NCBI RefSeq assembly: GCF_000003605.2
Contig: NW_003140811.1
Span: 181,609 to 206,938 of the forward strand
Source: Saccoglossus kowalevskii
Taxonomy: Eukaryota; Hemichordata; Enteropneusta; Harrimaniidae
Direction of reading: 5' to 3'
DNA: 25,330 bases
The notes beneath the pieces were generated by a model. The model had not been told where the DNA came from. It saw nothing but the letters and a program-made list of their open reading frames with translations, and searched no databases. The position numbers were made by a program, and so were the translations under genes. Shown here piece after piece: positions 1-12,700 of this stretch; positions within the stretch are counted from its first letter, which is position 1; the number at the start of each line of letters is the position of its first letter.

Positions 1-702
1 CAATAAATTAATTTCAGCAGTTTTCTCCAGAACACGTGTTTTATAAATTTGCAATAGTTCGTTGTTCCAACGAAATTTCACAATGGAATTATTTCCGATC
101 GAATTTTCGTCTGAATTAAGTACACCAGAAATTCTAAGTTTATAACAAAGTGGAAAATGGTCAGACTCACTCCTGACTGGTATTGTGAAGGATGTCACAT
201 AGCCATACAAATCCAGGGATACCAGGGCGTAGTCGACTACACTTCTACCATCATTTGCAATACACGTGAATTCACCAGGCTCTTTTCTGCCGTTTAACAT
301 ACATACAGACAGGTGTTTGCACATAGACAGAAGTGAAATGCCAAAATTATTACGGGTAAGGTCCCTAGAATGGCGTGGAATATCAAAATCACACTGCATA
401 TAATTAGGATCGATTCCAATGCTATAACGAGCATCATCATGTAACATGTAATCAGGGTCAGATGCGGTTCTAGCATTGAAATCCCCAGCTATTATTATGC
501 TAATATCACCAGCATTACATTGTGACAAAGAATTGATTACGTCATTTTCAAGTTTAATTATACCATCCATTACGTCATCATTCTGTAAATACCACTTTGA
601 GCCTTCTGGAGGGACATATGCAGAAACAAGCAAAATGTCATTTTCAAAACCAAAAAAGACGTTTTCTGTTGACATTAGTAGTAGGTTAGGCACGATTTGT
701 CG
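1..702 (-). mobile_element. LINE (non-LTR retrotransposon) endonuclease fragment, 5'-truncated
   Basis: Reading the minus strand from 702 down to 1 gives one uninterrupted frame that is still open at the window edge. It carries the hallmarks of the apurinic-type endonuclease (EEP fold) that nicks target DNA for LINE insertion. These are a VSAYVPPEG strand near 630-604, the catalytic GDFNART motif near 486-466, a DGRSVVDYALVS block near 252-220 that fits the usual N-G-S-x-x-D-Y motif, and the catalytic SDHFP near 168-154. The frame then runs into the linker before the reverse transcriptase, which would lie outside the window. Upstream a stop codon lies at 705-703 and no N-terminal endonuclease homology is visible, so the copy looks 5'-truncated, the usual fate of LINE insertions. 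The frame has no internal stop over about 230 codons, so this copy is younger than the one at 8.6-9.75 kb. Recognition of the domain is firm; the clade is not determined. Confidence 0.9.
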
Positions 703-3700
703 CTAAATTGACCGAAATATTGCGCCCTATAAACTCCTACATGGTTAGTACGCAAGCAATGGTTTTCTGCTTAAAGCCAATCTCGTCGAATTAATGTAAA
801 GTTCATTCTGTAATCAGAAGATTCAGGTCTTTTGACAATGATTACAAAACATCACCTCTCGTTTGCCTCACACCAGATTATTTACACACACAGCTGGTTG
901 ATGACATTTACATTGCGGACGTTATCAACAGATTTCCATCACTGAAGATGTTGATAATATAAACTAAAATGGCGCATTAGGAACCTATTGACAACAGTGC
1001 ATAATTCGTTTGCCCCTGATGAGTCACTGATTTGTTGAAAACTAATCGATGAATTAAAAACATTTCTAGATATAGTTTGAAATCAGACTGAAGGCTGAAG
1101 TAAATCATGTACATATATTTCAACTTACAGTGAAGCACTATGTCAAGTGTTTTGTGCTTATGTCTGTGTGTGCTTTGTTGACTCAAACACATGGTCATTT
1201 TGGTTCACCACTCAGACAATAGCGTAAAATGCGAACGTAATTCACAAGTTAACAACGTTACACGGCTTAAGCGTGCGATATACGTGCTTTCAAATTTTAA
1301 CCAGACATGGCCCATGTGGAAGAATAATATGGAGAATTTCTGGATCTTTCTAATGAAGAGCTATCATTGTTTTCGTTACTGTATTATCCCACGTGTCACC
1401 GTCAATAGGTATATGTAAATGTTTATTCAGCCGATAGGTATTACATGGTACCAATAACATGCGTTGTATAGTTTGTAAATGTATTTTGTTATTTGTTTAA
1501 ATAAAGGCACCGAACGGTTAATAAACATGGAGAAGTTTCTGGCAAGTCCATTCTTTTTCTATCTAATAAAACATTTATTCAACTGTAAATGATACGTGCC
1601 CATACTTTTAAGCCATGGTTGATCGTTGGTTGGGCAATGGTTGGGCAATGAATTGTGTACGACTATATTTAAGTTTAAAGTATATCTGAGTTTGGGAATT
1701 GTTTTCTCGATAATTGTGTTACCTTTGTTAATATGATTGGGTCATGTTAGATGTTTAAAACACTAAGTCTAACGAATAAAACAACTATCCTGATTCTGAA
1801 TAACCCTAGCTAATTTAGCGATACATATCTACAAATATTGCTGTTTTCATTTTATTAATGTTTGCGCCACATCATAATATGACGTTGTTAAGATGCAAGT
1901 GGAATCATACAGGTTCAGTGATTTGTTACCATAAGTGTGAAATATATAGATAAATAGAAAGGTGATAGTTTGGATTGTATTTAGATAAGATTTTATTGTA
2001 GGAGAAATAAAATTAATTAACTTATCTGAAAAAAAGATTAATATTACGATTTAAAAGGTCTATATGTTTTGACTAGTTGACAAATTGCTGCCATTCACTC
2101 GATCGTTGTGTCATTTATTTATTTCTGGTAGATTATACATGTCAATCAAAAACCATTAGGAAATTATTAAACATATCTGATGAAAACCAGAGAGGTAGTT
2201 CTAGTGGTACTAATCGATGTCCGTTATCTTAAATAATATTTGAACATTGCAATCATTAAATAAAATGCATGCAGTAATGACATTAAGATTGCAGGTAAGT
2301 ATGGTGTAAATAATAACAACAATATTACTTAAATAAAAACGTATTATTAATCATTTAAAATGATGGAGTCGTCGAAGCAAGTGTTTTAATTGATTTTGGA
2401 ATGTCATTCCTGTATTGACTAGAAGTGTTTCGTTCGTAGCTTGTTTGTAAAGATTCACATTTCAGGTGTTTTCGTTTAAAGTTTATTTGTATCAATAACG
2501 AATTCGCCATTGGTGTTTACATTTGTATAAATATCATTCACAACGTGATATCCGACGTATGATAAAATAAAATCGACATGATTATTTCAGTGGCAAATCT
2601 GACAATAGTTGGTAATGTATGTTTATCAATCAACTACGGCAGACACCGTCATGGTTATCGCGCTTGCTGCGTCTTGCGACAACTATAAGTAATGTTATCG
2701 GAATACCGGTATAGTAACGTTTTTGCGCCCTATTAATTGATCCAAATCATTGTGTATTCTCTCCAACTATGACACATTAGTCTTCAGGTATAGTTTCAGT
2801 TACCCCTAAATTTGCTTTCCGATTCCAAGGTATTCGGCGTTGCTTTACCCTCTGACAAATGTTTACATATATATCTACGGCTGTTCTATATGTCTCGATG
2901 CGCTATGTTGATATTTGTGACCATCTTCATAAAGCGTTGAAAGAGTATAACTAATAGTAAGACTATCAACTCTGGTCTTTAAACAAATTTGACAATTCTG
3001 TGTTACACGGGTAATTAAAATCCGGTATTAATATCACCTTTTTGATAATTTATTTATCTCCATGTTCTTCTGAAAATATATTTAATGTGTTGTGATTGCG
3101 TAATGAGCGTTAAAACACTTATATGCATTTCATTCTTGTGTCACGTTACACTCACTAGCTGGCGCTATTTTAATCAATACATTTTAGTGTAAACCTAAAA
3201 GAAACACAACGCACAAGTATGATGTCATTTTGTGAGATATTCGTTTCTATCAATATTAGAAATAAGAAAGACATATGTATTTCAACTTCAAATTGAGGTT
3301 GAGTAAGTTGAAACATATTAATCGATCACATATATCTACACAATATATATACACAAAAAAGAATATTTTACACTATATCCGTATTTTACGAAACCTACTT
3401 ATTCAGGTCAGTCTGACATCGCCTTCGTCAGTCGGTACGTTAGAGATAATTAAATAATACGATCTATCAGTAAGCAAATGTGTTGTCCTTCGTAGTGAAG
3501 GCAATTAGGATTTGTGAAGTAATTTAATCAACGTTGACAAAAATCTGTCAAGGTAGGTCTGAGAAATGTAACCTCCATTCTTAACCTGCCTATCAAGTTT
3601 GAATGCACTTGGCCCTGTGACCGTTCACAATGTTGATGCAAACACGTACAAAAAGTGGCACGCATGTGCAAAAAATGATCGTTTCCACTATTATTTTGAA

Positions 3701-6700
3701 AATGGTTTGCTCAATTAATATTCTTATGTTTGAAATGGATTGAATGCATGTCAATTGTAACCACTGTATTTTGAATCGTGGGACAACAACTCGTTTGTTT
3801 AATTTACTGTTATAAAATCGTCATACCAATTTTGGAGGAAATCAGGCGAATTCACTATTTCAAAATAAATATGTCTTCAAAACACATTACTAACATTAAC
3901 ATCACCGGTAGACCGATGTCGACAATTATGAAATATTCATGTATGTTTATTGCATTTTAGTTTGCTAAAAATGCGTAATTTTGACATATCCGAAATATCC
4001 TAAATATCAATACGGATACCAGAAGAAACGTAATAACTCTCTTTGGCTTCTATATCTTGCAAATATTTTGAACAATTTCTTCATTTATGTACTATTCGCG
4101 AACAACAGGCACAAAACAGATTTTCAGATCACCTTTTATGGGATAAAATAGGTAAGGCGACATCAACCTATCTCCCCGATGGTGGTACGTCGATGACAGG
4201 TACAGCACACGAGAATACGATTACATAGTCCCATTTTAAATTAGAAGATTTTGGCTTTTTTGTTTGGAGTTTATATTCACTGATAAATGTATAATGTAGT
4301 AAAAAAAAGTATATTCTCTGGATTGTATTTTCACTGAACCATCCTTTCATCAATTTAGTTTATATCGTCATAGCAACTAATTGTAACCCTTTCTATGAAA
4401 CCGTCTTTTATTGTCACACTCGGATAAAATGATATGATTTTTTTCTCACAGTTTCCACAGTTTATTATAACATTTACGAACGCTCACTTCCAGACGTATA
4501 TCATAATAGTGGGTTATCACATATGAAGTTAATATGCTGATTTCGTAAGTATTAGATTAGTCGAGCGACATACCAATTTTTGTGCCGGATTTGTGTTTTG
4601 TTATTCTCTACGTGTTTCTGACAAGTTTGGGTTTCTCACAATGTGTAAGCCGTTTAAAATCATATTATTTTTGGAAGGAATATTTCATTATTTAGAACAA
4701 TTCGGCTATTACGATAATTAACACGTGCATACTTTGGTATTACCACAAAACGAATACCATCACACTGTTACAACATCATATATTATCGAACATTTTCCCT
4801 TGTTTGCGCTGCCTGGAGGTATCAAGGTTCACTTTGTTTTGGCTGGGACATGTGCATATTTTCGGAATTAATGTTTGCAAAGAAATGCAATGTTACTTTC
4901 ACGTAGGTGATTTTTGTGTCAGTATCTTGGACGTTTTTGTTGACGAAAGCGAGGCTAGGATATATGCGAATGTGTGGGGACAACAGAATTGGATTTATGA
5001 AAATTGTGTTTCCTATACCATTGCGTGTAATGAATGTAAATGTAGTTTTTCTTAGTAACTGTGACGTAGATTCTTTTACTGACTTATATTTGTATTGCTA
5101 AAATACAAAGTAAATGCGTAATCCGAGTACAAGTCTAATCTTTGTTCTGTTAAATCTGTATAAAGGTAATCCTATAGAAGATAAAAGTTGGATGATGTTC
5201 AAGAAACACATCAACATAGTGTGTTATAAGTATACTAAATGGTTCACTGATCCCAGTTTGCTGTCATAGTCGTTACTATTTAGTGAATTATCATGTCGCC
5301 TTGTTATGTTGGTCATTTCTAATTTAGCAATAGTGCAGGTACACCCACGTATTCGTTTACTGCAGTCTACTAACCCTAATCGTACCACATTCTCAAAAAC
5401 TGTATGGGGCTGGTACAATTACGGTTAAACGGTCCTTGGAGTCGTGATAATTAAGATAGTCCGGGGTCACAACTTGCCACGATGACGGAAAATTGTTGTT
5501 GTCATATGTAATTTGAAACGATGTATAAAATATTTTCGTTGGATGAAATTAGCTGGCAGCAATAACCCCGTAACCCTGCGTAGTTGACAGCAATTTACAA
5601 TATCGTCAGCATCACATTTAGCGGCAATTCACAAGAATTGTATTGGGGATAATTTAAATAAAGCTGCTTGACATCAAGTAAAAGCAACGCTTTAAATAGG
5701 TAAGTACGAAACATATTGCACCACCTTTTAAAAGTGGATGATCAAGGTGTGATGAATCACCCTTCAGGGGAAAAAAGATGTATTCCCCCCTACTCGCGAA
5801 ATAACAAAATAAATAAATAAATTCAACGACTCTCGATAAATTAGGTGGAACATCTTGACATGATGAGAGAATCTCCCTGGAGGTTACCATGCCTATTTGT
5901 GAGCGTATTGTACAAACTGCGACGAGGTCATTTGGAAAATCAGCGTTGATATCTCGGAAATATTCTAGTGAATGAAAGAGGTCGAGCATGAATGTCAACC
6001 CTCCGGGTAATTGACAAGATGACTAAACGCAGAAATTAATTTTGCTTTCATATATCAAATAACATGCGCGTGTCAGTGCATATTTCATGCGGCGTGTGAC
6101 TAGTCGGCAACGTCGGGAATTAGTAAACTGTTCTGTGGAGTACAGTGTTTCTCGCCAAATGGAATGCGATTAAGACAAGATGTTTGTTCAGTCTATTTTT
6201 TATGGATCAATATTTGTAATCGAATCAATGCTATTTTTGTTGGAGAGGTTTTACATAGTTTCAGACTCCTGCCATGTGTTCTGTTACTTATTAAGAATAA
6301 ATAGAAACACAACATAGGTCTAAATATATATTATACTCCGCCCGGCAATACATAGTTAAACGCAGGGATTCAGAATGGATTAGAACTGCATTATTTTAAC
6401 GAGGTTAGTTACAATTATCGCTCTATGACAGAGACAGGACTTAAAAGTAAGTAATTAGAAATATAGCATTTATCTGATCTTCATAGATCTGATAAGATAT
6501 GTGACGTCACGCATTGCTGGGTATCGTATTTATTGTTGACGTCGGGATGATTCATTATATACGGCCAAACGGTATGAATACTTGTCTACTGGAATTATGG
6601 TTGATAAAGTTCCAATTTAGTAAGATATATCTATTTGGTATTGCAACAGCCTACGCTAGATGCATAACACTATCTCACTCGATCGGGCAACAGTGTAGGG

Positions 6701-7200
6701 CGTTACGGTGGCGTACAAATGAAGTCTTTACGATAGTCGCAGTGTTTAATATCGATGTGACAATATTCATACACAAATTGTTTTGTAGCGGTAACACTAG
6801 ATAAAAATTAATAATACATACCAGTTTCCCAGTTTTGTTACCTTGTCAAATTTAAATTAAGTGCAACCATGGCAACCACTTTAGAGATATAAGATTGGCA
6901 TTATGTGCACTACAAAACCAGATTACTTATCAAGACTCTTGATATATGACAAATGGTTGATTCAATAATCCATATCATAAGATGTGTCAATATAATATGT
7001 CATTCTCTCTATTTGTCACATTACATCATTTTCGCCATCTTGGCCCGAGTATGTATAGATCACGGGAGGTTCAATCGTACTAATTGACTATTGAATGCTA
7101 ATTCTATATATATTCTGGAATAGGTTGGTACCGGACATACACTATAATATTGAAACGTAGTTTACAAACATTTCTTTTATAGATGGGCTGTATATTTTAA
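703..7200. other. Intergenic, AT-rich, no recognisable gene
   Basis: I see no protein family, RNA gene or convincing exon here on either strand. Open frames are short (mostly 60-115 codons), have no recognisable motif and lack a plausible chain of splice sites. Small structures noted: a doubled GGTTGGGCAATG at about 1629-1650, a four-unit AAAT repeat at 5807-5822, a perfect GTGACGTCAC palindrome at 6501-6510, and a 114-codon minus-strand frame at 5654-5998 that I cannot assign. Confidence 0.6.
5807..5822. repeat. Short tandem repeat (AAAT)4
   Basis: Four perfect AAAT units read directly on the plus strand. Such runs sometimes mark the 3' tail of a SINE or LINE copy, but I recognise no element body immediately upstream. 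Confidence 0.7.
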
Positions 7201-7235
7201 ACCTATTTTCGTTTATTTCCCAAAATATGCAATGT

Positions 7236-7257
7236 ATGTGGGGTGGATTACCCACAT
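7236..7257. repeat. Perfect 7-bp hairpin
   Basis: ATGTGGG at 7236-7242 is followed after 8 bases by its exact reverse complement CCCACAT at 7251-7257. It lies about 70 bases downstream, in minus-strand sense, of the tRNA-like segment at 7325-7392, so it may belong to the body of that SINE. It could equally be chance. Confidence 0.4.
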
Positions 7258-7324
7258 TAGAAATGTTTCAATCCGGCGCACGAGCAAAATGTTTCGCATG
7301 TTTACACTGTTGAGTCAGTTGTCA

Positions 7325-7392
7325 AACATCGAGATCAAACTCTGAAATCTCCCTCACTGCTAGGCTTCCCGCTAACCATTACAACACGTTTC
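7325..7392 (-). mobile_element. Probable tRNA-derived SINE head (decayed)
   Basis: On the minus strand this stretch reads like a degraded tRNA gene. GTAATGGTTAGCGGGA resembles the D-arm and polymerase III A box of tRNAs with a TAGTGGTTAGCG core. AGCCTAGCAGTGAGGG sits where an anticodon arm would be. GAGTTTGATCTCG resembles the B box and T-loop (GGTTCGATCCC). The A-to-B spacing of roughly 27-30 bases fits tRNA. The arms no longer pair well, so this is not a working tRNA gene; a SINE head is the simpler reading. The body would continue to lower coordinates, where the hairpin at 7236-7257 lies. The 3' end and target-site duplications are not identified. A chance match to the two boxes remains possible. 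Confidence 0.4.
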
Positions 7393-8071
7393 AACTTATT
7401 GACGGTCTACTTCGGATCAAATTTTCCATAACAGTTTCGATTTTTGTTATTTGACGTGAGTCAATCACTAGTAGTCAATGGCACGTGGTGTTTTTCAATG
7501 TAATTATTTCCGATCCATAATCATTTCTCTGAGTAATAACAGAACAAATAGCGGAACAATACCATCTATTCGCCACCGGCATGTGAAGCGTATCGCGGGT
7601 AAATGAGCAATTACTCTCGCCGGACACATGCTGTGACATAGATTGCAATCGAACGAAGCGTCACGGTAATTGCCGTGAAATAAACTCGTTTCATTTGAGT
7701 GATCTGAAGTGAAACAGCAGTAGGGTCAAACTGGGGTGAAATCAATGGGCAGAAATCTCGTTTCCGGTGGCCTACAGCTCTTTTATTTCCACATGGTTCA
7801 ATGCAGTAAGGTGGTTATTGACCGTTTCAAGTTGCTGTGGAAATATTTTTAAACCTGTTTGATAGTTCTCATTCACTGAGAAAAGTAAAACATTCAGTTT
7901 TATGTTACGTATTTCTTATCATGATTTTCTTGTGGGAAGTATTATTCATCCATTTCATTTTAAATTAATGAGGGTAGCCGGTTTAACTAGAAAACGAATT
8001 TATCTCCCCAGAGCCATCAAAGATATAATAATACATATTCAAAAAAATACTAGTATATACAATACAAAAAT
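7393..8071. other. Intergenic, no recognisable feature
   Basis: No coding or RNA feature recognised. A small perfect inverted repeat, TCACGG and CCGTGA with a 6-base loop, lies near 7660-7678. The segment joins a probable SINE remnant and a MITE-like element and is probably ageing repeat-derived or neutral sequence. Confidence 0.5.
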
Positions 8072-8446
8072 AATAGACCTGACCATTTTCCGTTCACTGC
8101 GAGAAGCACGCGTTATGCGTGAAATCGAACGTAAAAACAGGACAAACAAAGGTCATAGCGTCGTAGTGGCGTCAAACATCGCGTGAGATTCGACAAATGC
8201 GAAAGTATTTTGGGGGACATTTCCATGTCAATAATGTGCTGTACACATTTGATGATGGGCAATTTTGATTAAGTGAGTATATTCGAATGCAATATTCCTC
8301 TGTCAAAGATCGGCCGGTCGATGTGAGCTACGAAGTAAAGAAATTCGAGTTCAAAATCAAATCGTTCGATTTTTGCGGCAGACGTTCGACGCGCGTCTTT
8401 CATGCATCTCGCGAGATCTCGCAGTTGTATGGAAAATCACCTATTA
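8072..8446. mobile_element. MITE-like non-autonomous DNA element, copy A
   Basis: The left end (8081-8124) and the right end (8398-8441) are imperfect inverted repeats of about 44 bases. Reverse-complemented, the left end reads TTTCACGCATAACGCG then TTCTCGCAGTG and GGAAAAT. The right end reads TTTCATGCATCTCGCG then GATCTCGCAGT and GGAAAAT. The interior matches copy B at 16579-16920 along its whole length, for example the shared TCATAGCGTCGTAGTGG and GCGAAAGTATTTT. A repeated sequence of about 370 bp with terminal inverted repeats and no coding capacity fits a MITE. The outer limits are approximate: both copies begin at AATAGACC on the left, and copy A ends near CTATT on the right. No clear target-site duplication was found, and the parent transposon superfamily is unknown. 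Confidence 0.72.
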
Positions 8447-8631
8447 CATTTCATTAAAACACTTATTGCAAGGTAGTAGTAGCTCAAAAATGTTTCAAAT
8501 AACACAGTTTAAAAGAGGGAAGTATTTTTCCAGGTATGACTCCCGCATCTTAATATGTAAATATTTGTTATAAATATCTACTATTACTTTTGGAATATGT
8601 AATATAATTTTTGGTGCTTGATTATCAACGA

Positions 8632-9750
8632 TTATGACTTTGATTTGCATTTCTGACCTGTAGATGAAACTAAAATTTTCTCAAAAAATTTTAAAACTAA
8701 ACACATATATTTAATTCTTTCTGAGAGAGGGGTAATATCATGAAATGTGACAAACATAGGATGATTATAAATAGTTTTCATTATAACACGAATTGTACAT
8801 TTCCACAATTGATAAAGCATACTGGTACAAGAGCTAACAATATTCCCTTTGTAACCGGTTGTTGGGCATCATGACCTACATTTGGTAAGGTCATATTCAT
8901 TGGTGCTAATTTCCGGCGCGTTTTCACAATCATTGTCTGTTTTACAGCGTCAATTGCCAGTTTGTTTGTTGTTCACTCATCCCCGAATTCTAATGGACTC
9001 AATACTGTCCTTTATTGGTATAATATCCGACAGACTTTTACATCTTGCGAATATCGTTGAATCGTCGTTGTCCATTTCTATGTTATTATTTATAGGCAGA
9101 GGTGAATCACTAAGGAACAAAATAAAAAAAGGTCAAAGTATACTCTCCTCTGAGACCCCTTTCGGAATGGTTAGGGGTTGAGAAGTCCTATCTTTAAACC
9201 GACCCACATGGGAACGATTTAAAATATACGACAACCAATTCAGTGATATAATGCTACACTGGTGAATTTTGGAATTTTGAATTTCGTAAGTTATCACATC
9301 ATGATCAACGAGGTTCAAATCCTTACAAAAATAATAACAGTAATGCCTTTTACATTACCGTTATAACCAGCATCTGATCACTGGTGAACCATTTGACGCA
9401 AGACTGTTCCACACGATAATCCTTTCCGAAAACCTGATTTAAAGTCATTTATTAAAGGAGTAAACATCCCTCTCAAAGATGTCTGAGAGGATTTAAAGGC
9501 CAGAAATACGTCTAAATTTCAGAAAATATCAGAAAACTACCGGTCTTAATACTTAATATATAACACAAAGATCTGGAAATAGCACTTGATGCCTTGTTCA
9601 GAATGTTTGCACTCATTTCACCTAGACCGATAATTTTGGAGAAGTTCAAATTTGCAAGTTCATTTCTAACAAATTCTCCAGTTTTTGAGGGTATATGGAA
9701 GGCCATATCCAGTTTCAATTTGTTTGTTTTTTTATATGATAACAATTTAC
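8632..9750 (-). pseudogene. Decayed LINE reverse transcriptase
   Basis: The minus strand carries a non-LTR reverse transcriptase broken by stops, frameshifts and an internal deletion. In order: an N-terminal finger region at 9745-9512 (FHIPSKTGEFVRNEL, then KIIGLGEMSANIL where intact relatives have KATGLDxISAxIL); SGFRKGLSCGT at 9437-9405 in another frame; KDLNLVDHDV at 9324-9295, matching the KAFDLVDHDVL block; TSQPLTIPKGVSEESIL ending near 9136, matching the GVPQGSILGPLLF block; and MDNDDSTIF at 9075-9049, where the YADD catalytic motif has kept DD but lost YA. After a deletion near 8860, QLWKCTIRVIM and LSERIKYMCLV at 8820-8700 match the C-terminal LQKRAARVIL and ERVKY region. In-frame stops include the one right after ESIL. 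It cannot make an active enzyme. It is older than the endonuclease fragment at 1-702, and whether the two are one family is untested. Confidence 0.88.
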
Positions 9751-12700
9751 AGGAACCGTAGCATTATTAATAGGATTATTTAATATAACTGCAAACCAAA
9801 TATTAAAATAAGTCAAAGTTGGACAGTTTTTGTTCAGCATGCTTAGTTCACATTTACTGGGAGAGTACTCCACATTTGTCATTTTTTACTAGGAAAGTCT
9901 CTTATATGAGATTATTCGGAATCATACAACGAGAGATTCAGCAAGTGGAGATTAATTTACATAAATACAAAGAAACCTTTGTACGCTTTGTCATTTTATC
10001 CAGAATAATTCAATGTATACCACGTGATATTGAGATAACTGTCCTAACTTGTTCATTTCTATTTTCCCTTGACCAACTCTTCAAATAGTTATGAAATAGC
10101 CGTCTTCTCACCAACTCAACTATCGACAACAATAATTGTATTTTTTTACACATAGGAAATTACATAGTAAGGTCGAAACATTGTTGAGAGCCAACTTTAA
10201 AATAAATCATTTACTAATTGTACTTAATTATAATTATAAAATGGTGCAAGTCTGGCTCTCTGCAACGCTACCTCAACAAAGAGCTTACCTCAACAAAGAT
10301 ATTTGGAATTATTTTAATATTTTTCAAGCGGGTAAAAGTATTTTAACAATGAATTTGTTGAAGCTGGATTTCATTATGTGGGATATATGTTGAGAATTTT
10401 CAAGTTGTTGAGCCCCCCCCCCCCCTCCTTCCACTGTTATCTGAATCTTAAATGGTAAAGACTTAATTGCAGTGATACCACTTAGCTGGAAACTTAATGT
10501 TGATATAAGTTCGGTACCACTGAATCTATTGTACTGGTGTTCACATTAATGCATTTGGGGTAAAATCAATAAAGAAAACTCAATAACAAGTGGGGGAGCT
10601 GCTTATAATAAGCAATTCACGTTGAGAAACGCGATTGGTGGTCAAAGTAGTGAGAGCTGGAACTAACGCCAACTACGACGGTAACCCAGAATTTTGTGAG
10701 ACAGTTATCAATAAAAAGCAAAACCAATTTTCTAAAATTAAATCCACACGAAAATAAGGCTGGTATAATATAACAACAATAAGTATTGCCAAAATGATAT
10801 ATTTTTTTTTATTTTTTGCCTTTAGGAATTATTTTCTTCCCAAAATATGTGATTACCCGTACAATATGTTGTTACCGTCGACGAAATTATGGCGCATGCG
10901 CAATGACAAACTACTTACTCGTGCTAGCTTGTACATGAACTAGTAAAAGTTTATAATCAAGTCAAGACTATATTGCCTTGTTTTAGTTTTGGCTTCTGAA
11001 CTATGTCACATTATAATGTTAATAATTGTAAAACAATATATACCGAACAGTGGCATGTCAATATCAGTGTCACAAATGCATGAAACATCGCAGGACAGAG
11101 ATGTGTTAAGAGGGCGTTTCCCGAAACAACTCCCAATTGCTCTTCGGGGAGCTACTTATACCCAGTCTTCTTTAACTTGATTTGACGTACTTGAAGTACT
11201 GGACAAGGTCAACACAATTTCCCCCATCAACAAAACATTCTCTTATGCCACCATCTGGAGACACTGTCCGCTTAGAGACCATGATCACAACTGCTTTACG
11301 ATTTCGCAGTTTAAAAAATCTCACCATCTCAAACAACACGCTGAAACATTTCAGGCCAGCGCTCCAAGGTTTTCTTCGGGAAATTATGGCCAGTAACACC
11401 ATACCTTGTCTCTCGTCAATGCAAGAAATCACCAAGTGTAGCGCGATCGCTGATTGGATACTCGTTCTGCCAATCATTCGGACAGTGTATAAACGGCAAA
11501 TATATCAGAGTCAACGTTTAAACATATATGTACTATATTGACAAGCTTACCCTCAGTTGTTCGATATTGTATAGATTTGTGGATTGTTGTTGTCGTGGTG
11601 GTCTGCTACGATTACACATTTCCTACTACAATTTATTTTTATTTGTGTGTATGTTTATTCTTTGGTGAAATTGAATATGAAAATACTTGGTGCCTTTTGA
11701 CGATAACCAGACACTTTGTAGTATACAACTCCAATTTCAGTGAATTTCCTATATCACCATTATTTCTATCCATTGAATATTCAGCTCACGTATACAACAT
11801 TGATATGGACAACACTCCGCTGATCATAACATAAGCTAAACCCAGGTAGAAAATTGCATAATCAATTGCAGAATTCAACTCTAATTGTGTGCATTGTCTG
11901 CGGTACTGTCTGGGAGACACCACTCGCACGTGTAATGGTCCATTTTTCATTTTTATCGCCACGATGAATTATTTATTCACGCCATTTGGAGTCGAACTCG
12001 TTAATCATTTTCCAATTTATGACCGATTGATTACGTGGAATTGGGGACGGAGTAGGGTGAGCGGGGAAATAGAGCTTAGTAATGTGATTTACAGTGAGTG
12101 TGTCGGCAATGTCTGGAAAAAGATGATGCTGCAGACTCGATCGTGCGTTAACTCGTATCCGATATGTCAGTGCTGATTTAATTCGCCGATGTTGGCCGTA
12201 CTATTTCCGTTGAGCACATCAAATAATGCATGAATAGCCGAGATTACTAATAATAGTTATAAATTAAATTTCAACTTTAAATTAAGTAAATAATGTGACA
12301 ATAATTGTTAGTGACCAGGTTTAACCAACACCATTGTGTAATATTCGTTCGAACAAATATTCATTAATAATTTATAACATGTCCTTATTCGAACCACTTG
12401 GAAAAAATGGGATTACCAATCTGTAGTTGAAGTCAATTTCAAATTTAAAAATTTTCTACGATTTGGTAAATCTTATTGATAAAATATTGATATTATTAAC
12501 GTAATTATCACCGTACGCTTATGCGGGTGCTGAGAACGCAATCTGATTAAAATAAAAAAAAGTGTTTTATTATTTATTTTATTTTAGTAATCTCGAAAGC
12601 TCACAAGTAAATGACCCAATGCCCATATAAATTCCGTTCAAAACCCGTATAAGCTATAGTCAATCACATCTAGCCGTTTTTATACTGGCCGACGGCGTAT

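Noticed and set aside
6501-6510. Perfect GTGACGTCAC palindrome (CRE-like), with another TGACGTCA at 14161-14168
   Set aside because: An 8-base palindrome can easily occur by chance in 25 kb, and neither site sits near a recognised gene start.
8872-8893. ATGACCT and AGGTCAT inverted around 8 bases, like an everted nuclear receptor site
   Set aside because: It lies inside the decayed LINE sequence and has no gene nearby, so chance is the simplest reading.
9311-9323. AGGTTCAAATCCT on the plus strand, a good match to a polymerase III B box
   Set aside because: It is part of the LINE reverse transcriptase KDLNLVDH block on the other strand, and no A box or tRNA fold lies upstream.
11110-11395. 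TTTCCCGAA and its reverse complement about 265 bases apart, as if ends of a small transposon
   Set aside because: Only about 9-10 bases match and the similarity does not extend outward; no second copy is seen in the window.
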